The notes under the pieces: model-generated
What the model saw: the letters and a program-made list of their open reading frames with translations, nothing else
Database searches by the model: none
What the model was told of the DNA's origin: nothing
Part shown: positions 43,425-52,570 of the stretch, piece after piece
Layout: the number at the start of each line of letters is the position of its first letter
Numbering within the stretch: the first letter of the stretch is position 1
Source of the DNA: Archangium lipolyticum
GTDB taxonomy: Bacteria; Myxococcota; Myxococcia; Myxococcales; Myxococcaceae
Assembly (NCBI RefSeq): GCF_024623785.1
Contig: NZ_JANKBZ010000035.1
Coordinates: forward strand, 1-64,000
Reading direction: 5' to 3'
DNA length: 64,000 nt
Position numbers and translations under genes: made by a program

Positions 43425-44657
43425 GCCCTCCGTCTCCCCGCGCACCGGCACCCGGTTGTAGCCGAGCAGCGTGCACGCGATGGGGCCGTTCCACAGGTCC
43501 CTCCGGCTCCGGGGCCGCGCATGGAAGGCGCTCTCGAAGGCCGGGTTGCCCGAGAGCACGAACACGCGCCACCCCGGCAGCGAGCGCAGGCTGTCGCCCA
43601 GCTTGAAATAGAAGGACTTCATCCCCTTCTGTCCGCCCGAGCCCAGCCGGTCTCCATAGGGAGGGTTGGTGAGCAGGAGCCCGCCGCCCGGGGGGAGGGG
43701 TGGGAGCTTCGTCGCGTCGCCCTCCTCGATGAGGATCTCCTCCGCCAGCTTCGCCGCCTTCACGTTGCGCCGAGCCGCCTCGAGCGCCTCCGGGTCCTTG
43801 TCGAAGCCGAGCAGCGGCACCGCCACCTTGCGCTCGTTGCGGCGGGCATCCGCGCGCAGGTCCTCGAGCAGCTCCCGCGCCCGCGCGCCCAGGTGCGGCC
43901 ACTTCTCCACCGCGAAGTCCCGGGCGATGCCAGGGGCACGACGGCGGGCGATGAGGCCGCCCTCGATGAGGATGGTTCCCGAGCCGCACATCGGGTCCAC
44001 CAGCGCCTCCTCGCCGGTGTAGCCGGCCGCGCGCAGCAGGGCCGCGGCGAGTGTCTCCTTCAGCGGGGCCGGCGTCGGGCGCACCCGGTAGCCCCGGCGG
44101 TGCAGGGGCTCGCCGCACAGGTCCAGCGAGAGCGACAGCCGCTCGCGTACCAGGTGGGCCACCACGCGCACGTCCGGGTTGCGCGGGTCCACGTCCGGCC
44201 GCGAGCCTTCCTTCTCGCGCATCCGGTCCACCACCGCGTCCTTCACCTTCAGCGCCACGAAGCCCGTGTGGCTGTGCTCACTGTCCTTGAGCGTGGCCTC
44301 CACCGCGAACGTCGTCTCCGGCGTGAGGTGCTCCTCCCACGGCACGCTGGCCACGGCGTCGTACAGGCCTTGGGCTCCATGGGCCTCGAACTCGCCCAGC
44401 GGGTAGAGCACGCGCATGGCGATGCGCGACCAGAGGCACACCTTCAGCGCCTCGTCGAGCGAGGCCAGGAAGCGCACCCCTCCCCGGTCCTGGCGGATCC
44501 TTTTTGCGCCGAGCTCCTTCAGCTCCTCGGCCAGGAGATCCTCGGTTCCGCGGGCGGTGGTGGCGAAGAGGGCGAGACGTTCAGCCATAGGGGGGCTCGC
44601 ATTAACGGATGCCGGCCCGGTTGCATACGAGAAAGCCGTTCGGCCCCTACAAGCTGC

Positions 44658-44957
44658 TCACTGCGCCACCACCTCGTACATGCTGAAGGTGGCATCCTGC
44701 TGGGCGCTCGCCGCCCTGGTGGCCTTGAAGTCCTCCGACTGGAAGTAGGCCCTCAGGCTCTCGCGGTCCCGCCAGCGCGTCACCAGCAGGAACTCGGGCT
44801 CGGGCTCGAAGGAGCGCAGCACCTCCAGCCCGAGGAACCCCTCGTACTGGTCCACCTTGCGCGAGCGCTCCCGGAAGGAGGCCTCCAGGCGGTTGGCCTC
44901 CTCGGCGGAGGTCCGGAAGCGATTGATGGTGACGATCATCGTTGGGGCAACGGCCAT
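44658..44957 (-). CDS. Antibiotic-biosynthesis-monooxygenase-like (ABM) small protein
   Basis: A 99-residue protein with a dimeric ferredoxin-like fold: MIVTINRFRTSAEEANRLEASF, VDQYEGFLGLEVLRS, EFLLVTRWRDRESLRAYF and FKATRAASA are the four strand/helix pieces of the ABM family. Members include heme-degrading IsdG-type enzymes and quinol monooxygenases; the HLVVTxW-like strand is LLVTRW. The Asn near the N-terminus (IVTIN7) and the following Trp resemble heme-oxygenase-type HmuQ/IsdG residues, but assignment stays open. ATG 44957 or ATG 44939 may be the start; neither has a good ribosome site. Confidence 0.7.
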   Translation of the reverse strand: MAVAPTMIVTINRFRTSAEEANRLEASFRERSRKVDQYEGFLGLEVLRSFEPEPEFLLVTRWRDRESLRAYFQSEDFKATRAASAQQDATFSMYEVVAQ

Positions 44958-44979
44958 GGGCGGGACTTGTATCCCGCCC
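44958..44979. repeat. Perfect inverted repeat before the ABM gene
   Basis: GGGCGGGA-CTTGTA-TCCCGCCC, 8-base arms with a 6-base loop, directly abutting ATG 44957 of the ABM gene and 21 bases beyond the stop of the thrombospondin-repeat gene on the same strand. It could be a terminator for the latter (no U-tract), or occlude the ABM start. Confidence 0.6.
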
Positions 44980-45000
44980 CGCGGCCCCTGGGTCACGCCC

Positions 45001-46050
45001 TCAGCGTGTCCGCTTGTGCCGGCGGCTCATGCCGAGCAGCACCAACACCACCCCGAGCGCGCCCCCTCCCAGCATTCCGCCCAGGCCGCCTCCGCCCAAC
45101 GAGCAGCCTCCACCCCCCCGCATACCAGGGGTGCAGACCGCGCCCAGTCCCGGGTAGAGCGGTGACTCCTGCTGATCGGGGTTGGCCTCCTGCGGGCAGT
45201 TGTCGCACGCATCGCCCAGCCCATCGCCATCCGTGTCCTCCTGGCTGGTACCCGCGGCCCTGGGGCAGACATCGCACACATTCCCCCTCCCATCCCCGTC
45301 CGTATCCTCCTGGTCCGGGTTGGGGACCGAGGGGCAGACATCACACGCATCGCCCACCCCATCATCATCCACGTCCTGCTGGCTGGTGCCGGCGGCCGAG
45401 GGGCAGACATCGCACGTATCGCCCAGCCCGTCTCCGTCCGAGTCCCGCTGGTCGGGATTGGCCCGGCTGGAGCAGTTGTCGCATGCATCCCCCAGCCCAT
45501 CCCCATCCGAGTCCCGCTGGTCGGGATTGGGCACGGCGGGGCAGACGTCACAGGCATCGCCGACCCCATCTCCGTCCGAGTCCCGCTGGTCGGCATTGGA
45601 GACGGCGGGGCAGTTGTCGCACGCATCGCCGAACCCGTCTCCGTCCGAGTCCCGCTGGTCGGCATTGGCCTGCAGAGGGCAGATATCGCAGACGTCCCCG
45701 ACACCGTCCGAGTCTCCATCCCGCTGGTCGGCATTGGAGACGGCGGGGCAGTTGTCGCACGAGTCTCCGAGCCGGTCCGTGTCCTGGTCCCCGGCGAGCT
45801 GGCTGCTGCAGGTGGCCGCCTGGCCAGGACCTGGCGCGACATAGTCATCACAGGCGCGGCGGGGGGAGAGCTCCCGCAGGACGCACGACGAGCCGTTGCG
45901 GAAGTAGTCGATGCAATCGCGCGGCGTGGCCGTCGAGGGGTCCTTCTCGACCGAACGATCGATGCCGTTGCAGTTGACGTCCTCGAGGGCGGACGCCGGA
46001 GTGGCCACGGCGGCGAGCAACAACATCATCAGACAAAAGGCATTGCGCAT
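45001..46050 (-). CDS. Thrombospondin type 3 repeat protein with MYXO-CTERM-like tail
   Basis: A 349-residue exported protein. Signal peptide 1-22 ([12 protein letters not shown]). After ~75 residues containing several Cys come eight full and one partial thrombospondin type 3 calcium-binding repeats, each of the form [23 protein letters not shown] (~110-305). The C-terminus has a Gly-rich patch with Cys ([12 protein letters not shown]), a hydrophobic segment and a basic end (SRRHKRTR), which fits a MYXO-CTERM-type surface-sorting signal. It starts 10 bases after the OmpA gene ends, so they are one operon. Each repeat should bind Ca2+, making the protein rigid. Confidence 0.85.
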   Translation of the reverse strand: MRNAFCLMMLLLAAVATPASALEDVNCNGIDRSVEKDPSTATPRDCIDYFRNGSSCVLRELSPRRACDDYVAPGPGQAATCSSQLAGDQDTDRLGDSCDNCPAVSNADQRDGDSDGVGDVCDICPLQANADQRDSDGDGFGDACDNCPAVSNADQRDSDGDGVGDACDVCPAVPNPDQRDSDGDGLGDACDNCSSRANPDQRDSDGDGLGDTCDVCPSAAGTSQQDVDDDGVGDACDVCPSVPNPDQEDTDGDGRGNVCDVCPRAAGTSQEDTDGDGLGDACDNCPQEANPDQQESPLYPGLGAVCTPGMRGGGGCSLGGGGLGGMLGGGALGVVLVLLGMSRRHKRTR

Positions 46051-46060
46051 GACTCGCTCC

Positions 46061-47491
46061 TCACTTTCGCGCCTGGGCGGAGGGCTGCTCGGGGCACTCG
46101 CCCGGGCGGGGATGGCGGCGCTCGCGGTTGACGATGACGAAGTCCACCCGCCGGTTGGTGGCACGGCCCTCCTCGGTCGTATTGGAGAGCAGCGGGCAGC
46201 GCTTGCCGTAGCCCACGGGGGTCAGCCGCTCCACGGGGACACCCTTCTTTCCCATGTACTCGACGATGGCTCGGGCCCGGCGCTGCGACAGGTCCAGGTT
46301 GTACTGGCCACTCCCCACGTCATCCGTGTGGCCATCGACGCGGATGGGGCCCAGCTCGGGGTGCTCGCGGATGAAGCGGGCCACCTCGTCGAGCATCGCG
46401 AAGCTCACCGGATCGATGGTGTCCTTGCCGAAGGCGAAGTACACCGGCTCCCAGAGGCGCAACCGGACGTCCTGGTCCTCCACGGTGATGGCCGGCTGCG
46501 TCGGAGCCACCTGGAGCACGGGCGGAGCCGGTGGCCGGGGGGCGGGCTTGTACTGCCAGGCGTACGCCAGGCCCGCCATCACCCGGACCCGGGGCTCGCC
46601 GTAGCCTGCGTTGAGCCCCGAGCCCGCGCCGAGGAAGAAGCTCCAGTCGCGCACCTGCGCCTTGCCCGCCAGCATCGCCTCGGCGGGGCTGCTCGCGGTA
46701 TCGCCGAGCCGTGGCGCGGCCAGCCCATACACCTCGCCGAGCACGGAGATGGGCACATCCGCGGGGCGCGCCACCTCGACCTGCACGCCCGCGCCGTAGA
46801 GCAGGCCGTGGCCCGTCCGGATGTTGAGCAGTTGCTGCTCGGCCGCCGCCCACCGCCAGCCCAGGTTGAGCGCCACCGTCACGCGCTCGAACCGGGCGTG
46901 GCCGATGAGCTGTACCGAGCCCGTCATGCTCGACGAGCCCAGGTAGCTCTCCGCGTTGCCCGTGGGGGCCACCACCTCGGCCACTCCGCCCAGGCCGAAG
47001 CGCTCGTTGCTCCACAAGCGCCCCTTGAGGCCCAGCCGCAGGTCCTCCACCCCGCCGCCCGAGATGCTCGGGAGCGCGCGTGGCTCTCGCGTCACCACGT
47101 CCGGGTAGCTGATGACATCGCCGGCCTGGTGGAGTGTCACCGGCAGGGCCACGCTGAGCTGCACCCTGTCCAGCAGGGAATAGGCGAACGACAGGTCGGC
47201 GGTGACGCGGTCGCGCACCAGCCTGCCCGTCACCTGCTCGCCGAAGGTGTAGGCCAGCGGGAGATCCGCGTAGTGCAGCAGGAGCTGCGACACCAGCTCC
47301 TGCGAGCGGCCCACGTCGGCGAGGTCGACGGTGAGCAACCGGCCGGAGCCCGGTGCGGGATGAAAGCGATTGACGTCCAGACTCGGGACGCCGTCGCGGG
47401 CTGCCGCGGGTGGGGCGGACAACACTCCCGCCAGGGCGGCGAGCACCACCCACGCGCGCTGCTTGGGACCAGATGCGATGTGAGTCTTCAT
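46061..47491 (-). CDS. OmpA-family outer-membrane protein
   Basis: A 476-residue protein. Signal peptide 1-~32, then a beta-barrel-like region (~35-330) with alternating hydrophobic strands ending in a proline-rich linker ([14 protein letters not shown]). A C-terminal OmpA domain follows (~355-460): [47 protein letters not shown] and NRRVDFVI carry the peptidoglycan-binding Asp and Arg. The final residues are Pro/Gln-rich. ATG 47491 is chosen; GTG 47494 is one codon upstream. It heads an operon with the thrombospondin-repeat gene, whose product it may anchor. Confidence 0.88.
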   Translation of the reverse strand: MKTHIASGPKQRAWVVLAALAGVLSAPPAAARDGVPSLDVNRFHPAPGSGRLLTVDLADVGRSQELVSQLLLHYADLPLAYTFGEQVTGRLVRDRVTADLSFAYSLLDRVQLSVALPVTLHQAGDVISYPDVVTREPRALPSISGGGVEDLRLGLKGRLWSNERFGLGGVAEVVAPTGNAESYLGSSSMTGSVQLIGHARFERVTVALNLGWRWAAAEQQLLNIRTGHGLLYGAGVQVEVARPADVPISVLGEVYGLAAPRLGDTASSPAEAMLAGKAQVRDWSFFLGAGSGLNAGYGEPRVRVMAGLAYAWQYKPAPRPPAPPVLQVAPTQPAITVEDQDVRLRLWEPVYFAFGKDTIDPVSFAMLDEVARFIREHPELGPIRVDGHTDDVGSGQYNLDLSQRRARAIVEYMGKKGVPVERLTPVGYGKRCPLLSNTTEEGRATNRRVDFVIVNRERRHPRPGECPEQPSAQARK

Positions 47492-47659
47492 CACGACCTA
47501 CAGGGTAGCGGGAAAAAGCCCGTGGTGTGAAAGAGTTCACGCCTGACTTCTTCGGGTTTCCGACTCTACCGTGGCCGTGTGAAGGTTTTCGGATGAATCG
47601 CTCACCCTGAAGGATGGGTGCGCGTCATCTCATGATTCGAGAGGATTCAACCTGGCCCT

Positions 47660-47686
47660 CCCACCCTCTCAAGAAAAGAGGGTGGG
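47660..47686 (-). terminator. Hairpin downstream of the HYR/propeller gene
   Basis: CCCACCCTC (47660-47668) and GAGGGTGGG (47678-47686) form a perfect 9-base stem around a 9-base A-rich loop, 22 bases past the stop codon. There is no U-tract on the minus strand, so termination efficiency is uncertain. Confidence 0.45.
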
Positions 47687-47707
47687 GATGCAAGGCTTCA
47701 CGCCAGC

Positions 47708-50700
47708 TCACACCCTGGGGGCGATGCGGCGGCGGCTCACGCTCCAGGAGAGTAGCAGCAGCGCACCCCAGCCAAGGCCCTCTGGCGTGCCGCTGCCCGC
47801 CGCGCACCCGCATCCCTGCGCGGCCGGGACCTGCACCGCGATGCTCTGGTCCACCTTCACCTGGAAGGTGCAGGTGGCGCTGTTGCCCGCGGCATCCGTG
47901 GCCGTCACCGTCACCGGGGTGGTTCCCAGGGGGAACAGCTCGCCCGTGGCGCGGCTGTAGCTCAGCACGGGCGTGGACACGGCGTCCGAGGTGGTGGCGG
48001 CCGGGTACTCCACGGGGATGCCCTGTGAGGAGGCGCCCGTCATCCTCACCGCCAGGTCCGCCGGGCAGGAGAGGGTGGGGGCGGTGGTGTCCTGGACGGT
48101 GACGGTGAAGGCACACGAGGCGCTGTTGCCGGCCTCGTCCGAGGCCGAGACGACGACCTCGGTGGTGCCCAGGGGGAAGCGGCTGCCGGGGGCGTGGCTG
48201 CTCGACACCGTGGGCGAGCGCGTGACGGTGTCACGCGGCGCGGGCACGGAGATGGCGACAGGGGCGCCCGTGGCGTCCTGGGCCTCGGCGGTGAGGTTGC
48301 CCGGGCAGCCGACCTCGGGCGCGGTGGTGTCGCGCACGGTGACGGTGAAGGTGCACTCGCTGGCGTTACCGGCCACGTCCGTGGCCTTCACGGTGACGCG
48401 CGTGGGGCCAGGGGGAAAGAGCGCACCGGGCTCATGGCTGGCCGTGAGGACGGGCGTGGCGGAGACGGCGTCCGTGGCGGTGGGCAACGTGAAGTCCACG
48501 CTGGCTCCGTCCGGTCCCGTCGCCTCGGCCTCGAGGTCCGCGCCACAGGCGAGGGTCGGAGGCGTGGAATCCCGCACGGCGACGGTGAAGACACACGAGG
48601 TGGTGTTGTTCGCCCCATCCGTGGCGGTGACCGTGACGTCGGTGGTTCCGAGGCCGAAGAGCGTCCCGGCCGCCTGGCTGTAACGGAGCGTCGTCGAGGA
48701 CGCGGCGTCCTCGGCGGTGGCGGATGGGTAGTTGACGGTGACGCCCTCGGGGCCCGAGGCTTCCGCCGTCACGTTCGTGGGGCAGGAGAGGGTGGGGGCG
48801 GTGGTGTCGCGCACGGTGATGGTGAAGGAGCAGGTGGCGGAGTTGCCCGCCTCGTCCTTCGCGGTGACGAGCACCCGCGTCACTCCGAGCGGGAAGCGGC
48901 TACCGCTCGCGTGGCTCACCGACACATCCGGGGCGGACGTGATGGCATCCGAGGCCGTGGGCTGTGCGTAGCTCACGGCGGCGCCGTCGGGCTCCGTCGC
49001 CTCGGCCACGAGGTCCACCCCACAGCGCGGGGTGGGCGCGGTGGTGTCGCGCACGGTGACGGTGAAGGAGCAGGTGTCCGTGCGGCCCAGGCCATCCTTC
49101 ACGGTGGCCGTGACGGTGTTCGTGCCCAGAGCGAACCGCGTTCCGGAGTCCTGGCTGTACGTGAATGAGAGCGGGGCGGTACCCGTGGCCGTGGCGGACG
49201 GATAGTCGACGATGGCGCCGTCAGCGCCGGTGGCCTCGGCCTCCGCGTTCTCCGGACAGGTGATGTCAGGACCTGGGAGGGGCTCACAGGTTCCCGAGCC
49301 GCACGTTCCATCCGCGCAGGAGGTGTTGCAGCAGACCCCATCGACGCAGTAGCCGCTCGTGCACTCCGCACCACTCGCGCACTTCGAGCCATTCACGGGG
49401 TCTCCGACCAGCCTCACCTTGACGCGCAGCTGGCGGGCCACCGCGTCGTAGGGCTCATACGCGGCGAGGAACCGCCCCTTGCCCCACGAGGCGACCGCGG
49501 GCACCGTCGTGCTCGACGTGTTCGCGGTCATGTCGGCGATGAGGAATCCCGTCCCATCCAGCACGGTGCCATCCGGCTTCACCCGCGAGCCATTGAGCCG
49601 GGACACGCCATTCCGGGTGTCCCGCCACACCATCAGGTAGGTGCTTCCATCGAAGGCGAGGGCGGGCATTCCCTGGTAGCTGGCATCCGTGCAGAGCGGG
49701 AGGTTCGTTCCGTCGAGCACCGCGCCATCCGAGGGCCTGACCCGAGCGCCGTAGATGTCCGCCCCCGAGCTGTTGCGCAGGTCCTGCCAGATCGTCAGGA
49801 AGTTGCTCCCATCGAACGCCACGTCGGGGAAGTACTGGTTGCCCGAGGCGGTGGAGAGAGCGATGCCCGCGCTGTCGAGGACCACGCCATCCGAGGCCCT
49901 GATCCGCGCGCCGTAGATGTCCATGTTGGACGTGCTGGTGTTTCGCGAGTCACTCCAGACCACCAGGAAGTGGCCGTCGCCGAAGGCGGTGGAGACGTAC
50001 TGCTGGTCCTGGGCCGCGATCGTCACGGCGATGCCCTGCGGCTCCAGGACCACGCCATCCGAGGCCCTCACGCGCGCGCCATACACGTCCGCGGTCGAGC
50101 CATTGCGGTAGTCGTGCCACGTCACGAAATAGTACCCGTCGCCGAAGGTCACCGCGGGGGGCCACTGGTCCCGCGAGGCGGTGGAGATGGGGATGCCCGC
50201 CGCGTCGAGCACGGCTCCGTCCGACTCCCTCACCCGTGCGCCGTAGATGTCCGAGCCCGAGGTGCCGCTGCTCCGGTAGTCGTTCCACACCACCAGGAAG
50301 TTGCTCCCGTCGAACGCCACGGCGGGAGAGGCCTGGGAGTTGGTCGCCGTGCCAATGGGGATGCCGGCGGGGTCGAGCACGGTCCCGTCCGAGGCCCGGA
50401 CCCGCACGCCGTAGACGTCGTAGCGGCCATTCAGATCTCGCGTGTCCTGCCACACCACCAGGTAGCTGTCACGGCCACCCGCCACGGCGGGCGAACCCTC
50501 GGCGTTGGCCTGGGTGGACAGCATCCTCCCCGGTGTGTCGAGGATCGTCAGGTCCGAGGGCCTCACCCGCGCGCCGTAGATGTCATAGCGGCTGGATTGA
50601 TAGCCCTCCCACACCACCAGGAAGTGGCTCCCATCGAAAGCCACGGCCGGAACCCGCTCGTAATCCGTGGCGGACGCGAAGAGGATGGCCCCCGGTGTAT

Positions 50701-52495
50701 CGAGCACCACTCCATCCACCCCGACCCGCGCGCCGTGGACGTCGTAGCTGCTCGAGCCCGTGGAGTACTGCCACACCAACAGGAACTGGCTCCCATCGGT
50801 GGCGGCGGACACCGCACCCTGGCTTCCGGAACCCGTCGCGATGGGGGTGCCCGAGGGGTCGAGCACCACGGCATCCGAGGCTCTCACCCGCGCGGCATAG
50901 ACGTCGCTCGTCGAGCCATTCCGATAGTCATCCCACGCGACGAGGAAGTGGCCTCCGGCGAAGGCGATGGTGGGGGAGCCCTGGCTGTTGGCCGCGGTGG
51001 AGATGGGGATGCCCGAGGTATCGAGCACCGTTCCAGCTGCACTCACCCGTGCGCCATAGATATCGGAAGAAGAGTTGCTCCGGGAGTCACTCCAGACCAC
51101 CAGGTACTTGCTTCCGTCGAAGGCGATGGCCGGGCTGGACTGGCCGTAGGTCGCGGTGGAGATGGGGATGCCCGAGGAGTCGAGCACCGCACCATCCGAC
51201 GCTCTCACCCGGGTGCCGTAGATGTCGGAATACGAGTAGGACCGGGTGTCGTCCCAGACCACGAAGTAGTTGGTACCGTCGGAGGCGATAGCGGGCGAGA
51301 ACCGGCTGCTCGCGGCCGTCGAGATGCCAAGGCTGGCGCTATCGAGCACCTTGCCGTCCGAGCCTCGCACGCGCGCGCCCCGGATGCTGGAGCTTCCGAA
51401 GCCAGGACTGTCCACCCAGGCCACCAGGAAGTCGCTCCCATTGGAGGCCACGGCGGGCACGAGCTGATTGCCCGTGGCGGTGGCCAGGGAGATACCCGAC
51501 ACGTCGAGCACCACACCGTCCGAGGCTCGCACGCGCGTGGCCTGGATGTCGTATTCGGTGTAGGTGGTGAAGGACCACGCCACCAGGTAGATGCCGCCAC
51601 CGTAGGCGACCACGGGGGACGACTCCGAACCGCTGGCGGGAGCGGGCACCGGGGTGTCGGGGCTGATCTCCGGAGAGATGATCGGGTCCAACACCGCCGG
51701 CCAGGCCGAGTCCTCCAGCACCCGTGCCGGCACGCGCATCACCAGCGCACCGCCCTCGCGGACGGGCTCTACCGGGGTCTTCACTCCCTCGGCGTCCACC
51801 CACGTCGCCTTGCCGTAGCGCACCCCCAGCCCCGTCTCGGGGTCCACATAGTGGTGCCCCTGCTCCGTTACGCCCACGTACTCCAGGCCCGCCAGCTCCA
51901 CCCGCACCACCAGGTCGCCCGTGCCTGTGGGCTTGGAGGCCAGCTCCCAGCGCTGCTCCGTTCCCTCCTCGCTGTTCCGCAGCACCTCCACGACCGGGCC
52001 CCGCTCCAGCGCCAGCGCGCCGTCCTCACGCACCAACGCCCGTGCCGGCTTCAGCAGCGACCGCCCTCCACGGGAGATCGACTCCGTCCTCACCCGAAGG
52101 GGCTTGCCCGTGACGAGCGGCTCTGGCTCGCGCTCCAGCGCCCGCCGCGAGCTGTCCGGAGCTCCGAGGGAGGCCACGGTGCTCGGGTTCTCCCGCTGGT
52201 GGCGCGGAGAGAATTGGAAGGAACCGTCCGCTCCGACACGGGCCGTGTACGTTGCCTGACCGCCCGTGAAGGACCCTTCCTCGGCACGGAAGGACAGGCC
52301 CACCCGGCGGATCACTGCCTGTATGTCAAAGGGGGGCGAGACGTTGGCGGAGGGCTGGGCTCCGGAGGTCTCTTCCCGGGCGTTCTCCGTGGGAGAACAG
52401 GCCGTGAAGAGCAATGTCAGACAAGCACTCAGCGTGAAGACGAGAAGGGGGCTCCCATTCCTCTGGGAAACGGGAGGGCGATGCCAGGGTGTCAT
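47708..52495 (-). CDS. Giant surface lipoprotein: propeller-like repeats, six HYR domains, MYXO-CTERM
   Basis: A 1595-residue protein. A signal peptide with a lipobox-like LLFTAC (~28-33) leads to an ~250-residue beta-rich N-terminal region. From ~290 to ~1030 come 13 repeats of about 55 residues with the pattern xDGSxFLVVWxDxRxxSxxDIYGARVRASDGxVLD, likely blades of one or two beta-propellers. A Cys-rich knot (CASGAECTSGYCVDGVCC...) follows, then six HYR immunoglobulin-like domains (~1075-1555), each starting near APTLSCP and ending FTVTVRDTT. The C-terminus GCGCAAGSGTPEGLGWG, a hydrophobic segment and RRRIAPRV form a MYXO-CTERM signal. Acting at the cell surface in adhesion is the likely role. 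Confidence 0.85.
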   Translation of the reverse strand: MTPWHRPPVSQRNGSPLLVFTLSACLTLLFTACSPTENAREETSGAQPSANVSPPFDIQAVIRRVGLSFRAEEGSFTGGQATYTARVGADGSFQFSPRHQRENPSTVASLGAPDSSRRALEREPEPLVTGKPLRVRTESISRGGRSLLKPARALVREDGALALERGPVVEVLRNSEEGTEQRWELASKPTGTGDLVVRVELAGLEYVGVTEQGHHYVDPETGLGVRYGKATWVDAEGVKTPVEPVREGGALVMRVPARVLEDSAWPAVLDPIISPEISPDTPVPAPASGSESSPVVAYGGGIYLVAWSFTTYTEYDIQATRVRASDGVVLDVSGISLATATGNQLVPAVASNGSDFLVAWVDSPGFGSSSIRGARVRGSDGKVLDSASLGISTAASSRFSPAIASDGTNYFVVWDDTRSYSYSDIYGTRVRASDGAVLDSSGIPISTATYGQSSPAIAFDGSKYLVVWSDSRSNSSSDIYGARVSAAGTVLDTSGIPISTAANSQGSPTIAFAGGHFLVAWDDYRNGSTSDVYAARVRASDAVVLDPSGTPIATGSGSQGAVSAATDGSQFLLVWQYSTGSSSYDVHGARVGVDGVVLDTPGAILFASATDYERVPAVAFDGSHFLVVWEGYQSSRYDIYGARVRPSDLTILDTPGRMLSTQANAEGSPAVAGGRDSYLVVWQDTRDLNGRYDVYGVRVRASDGTVLDPAGIPIGTATNSQASPAVAFDGSNFLVVWNDYRSSGTSGSDIYGARVRESDGAVLDAAGIPISTASRDQWPPAVTFGDGYYFVTWHDYRNGSTADVYGARVRASDGVVLEPQGIAVTIAAQDQQYVSTAFGDGHFLVVWSDSRNTSTSNMDIYGARIRASDGVVLDSAGIALSTASGNQYFPDVAFDGSNFLTIWQDLRNSSGADIYGARVRPSDGAVLDGTNLPLCTDASYQGMPALAFDGSTYLMVWRDTRNGVSRLNGSRVKPDGTVLDGTGFLIADMTANTSSTTVPAVASWGKGRFLAAYEPYDAVARQLRVKVRLVGDPVNGSKCASGAECTSGYCVDGVCCNTSCADGTCGSGTCEPLPGPDITCPENAEAEATGADGAIVDYPSATATGTAPLSFTYSQDSGTRFALGTNTVTATVKDGLGRTDTCSFTVTVRDTTAPTPRCGVDLVAEATEPDGAAVSYAQPTASDAITSAPDVSVSHASGSRFPLGVTRVLVTAKDEAGNSATCSFTITVRDTTAPTLSCPTNVTAEASGPEGVTVNYPSATAEDAASSTTLRYSQAAGTLFGLGTTDVTVTATDGANNTTSCVFTVAVRDSTPPTLACGADLEAEATGPDGASVDFTLPTATDAVSATPVLTASHEPGALFPPGPTRVTVKATDVAGNASECTFTVTVRDTTAPEVGCPGNLTAEAQDATGAPVAISVPAPRDTVTRSPTVSSSHAPGSRFPLGTTEVVVSASDEAGNSASCAFTVTVQDTTAPTLSCPADLAVRMTGASSQGIPVEYPAATTSDAVSTPVLSYSRATGELFPLGTTPVTVTATDAAGNSATCTFQVKVDQSIAVQVPAAQGCGCAAGSGTPEGLGWGALLLLSWSVSRRRIAPRV

Positions 52496-52529
52496 TTCCG
52501 CTGAAGATATACGGAAACACTGACACGAA

Positions 52530-52554
52530 GGAGGCCCCCCTCCCCGGGGCCTCC
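52530..52554 (-). terminator. Terminator hairpin of ftsK
   Basis: GGAGGCCCC (52530-52538) and GGGGCCTCC (52546-52554) form a perfect 9-base stem with a 7-base loop, 16 bases beyond the ftsK stop. On the minus strand the stem is followed by TTCGTGTCAGTGTTTCC, a weak U-rich tract. Confidence 0.55.
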
Positions 52555-52570
52555 CTCCCGCACATCCCGC

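Noticed and set aside
45180-45800. Regularly spaced DNA repeats that look like a CRISPR or satellite array
   Set aside because: They encode thrombospondin type 3 repeats; period and variation follow codons.
49440-51640. Long repetitive DNA resembling a tandem-repeat locus
   Set aside because: It encodes the 13 propeller-like repeats of the 1595-residue protein in one continuous frame.
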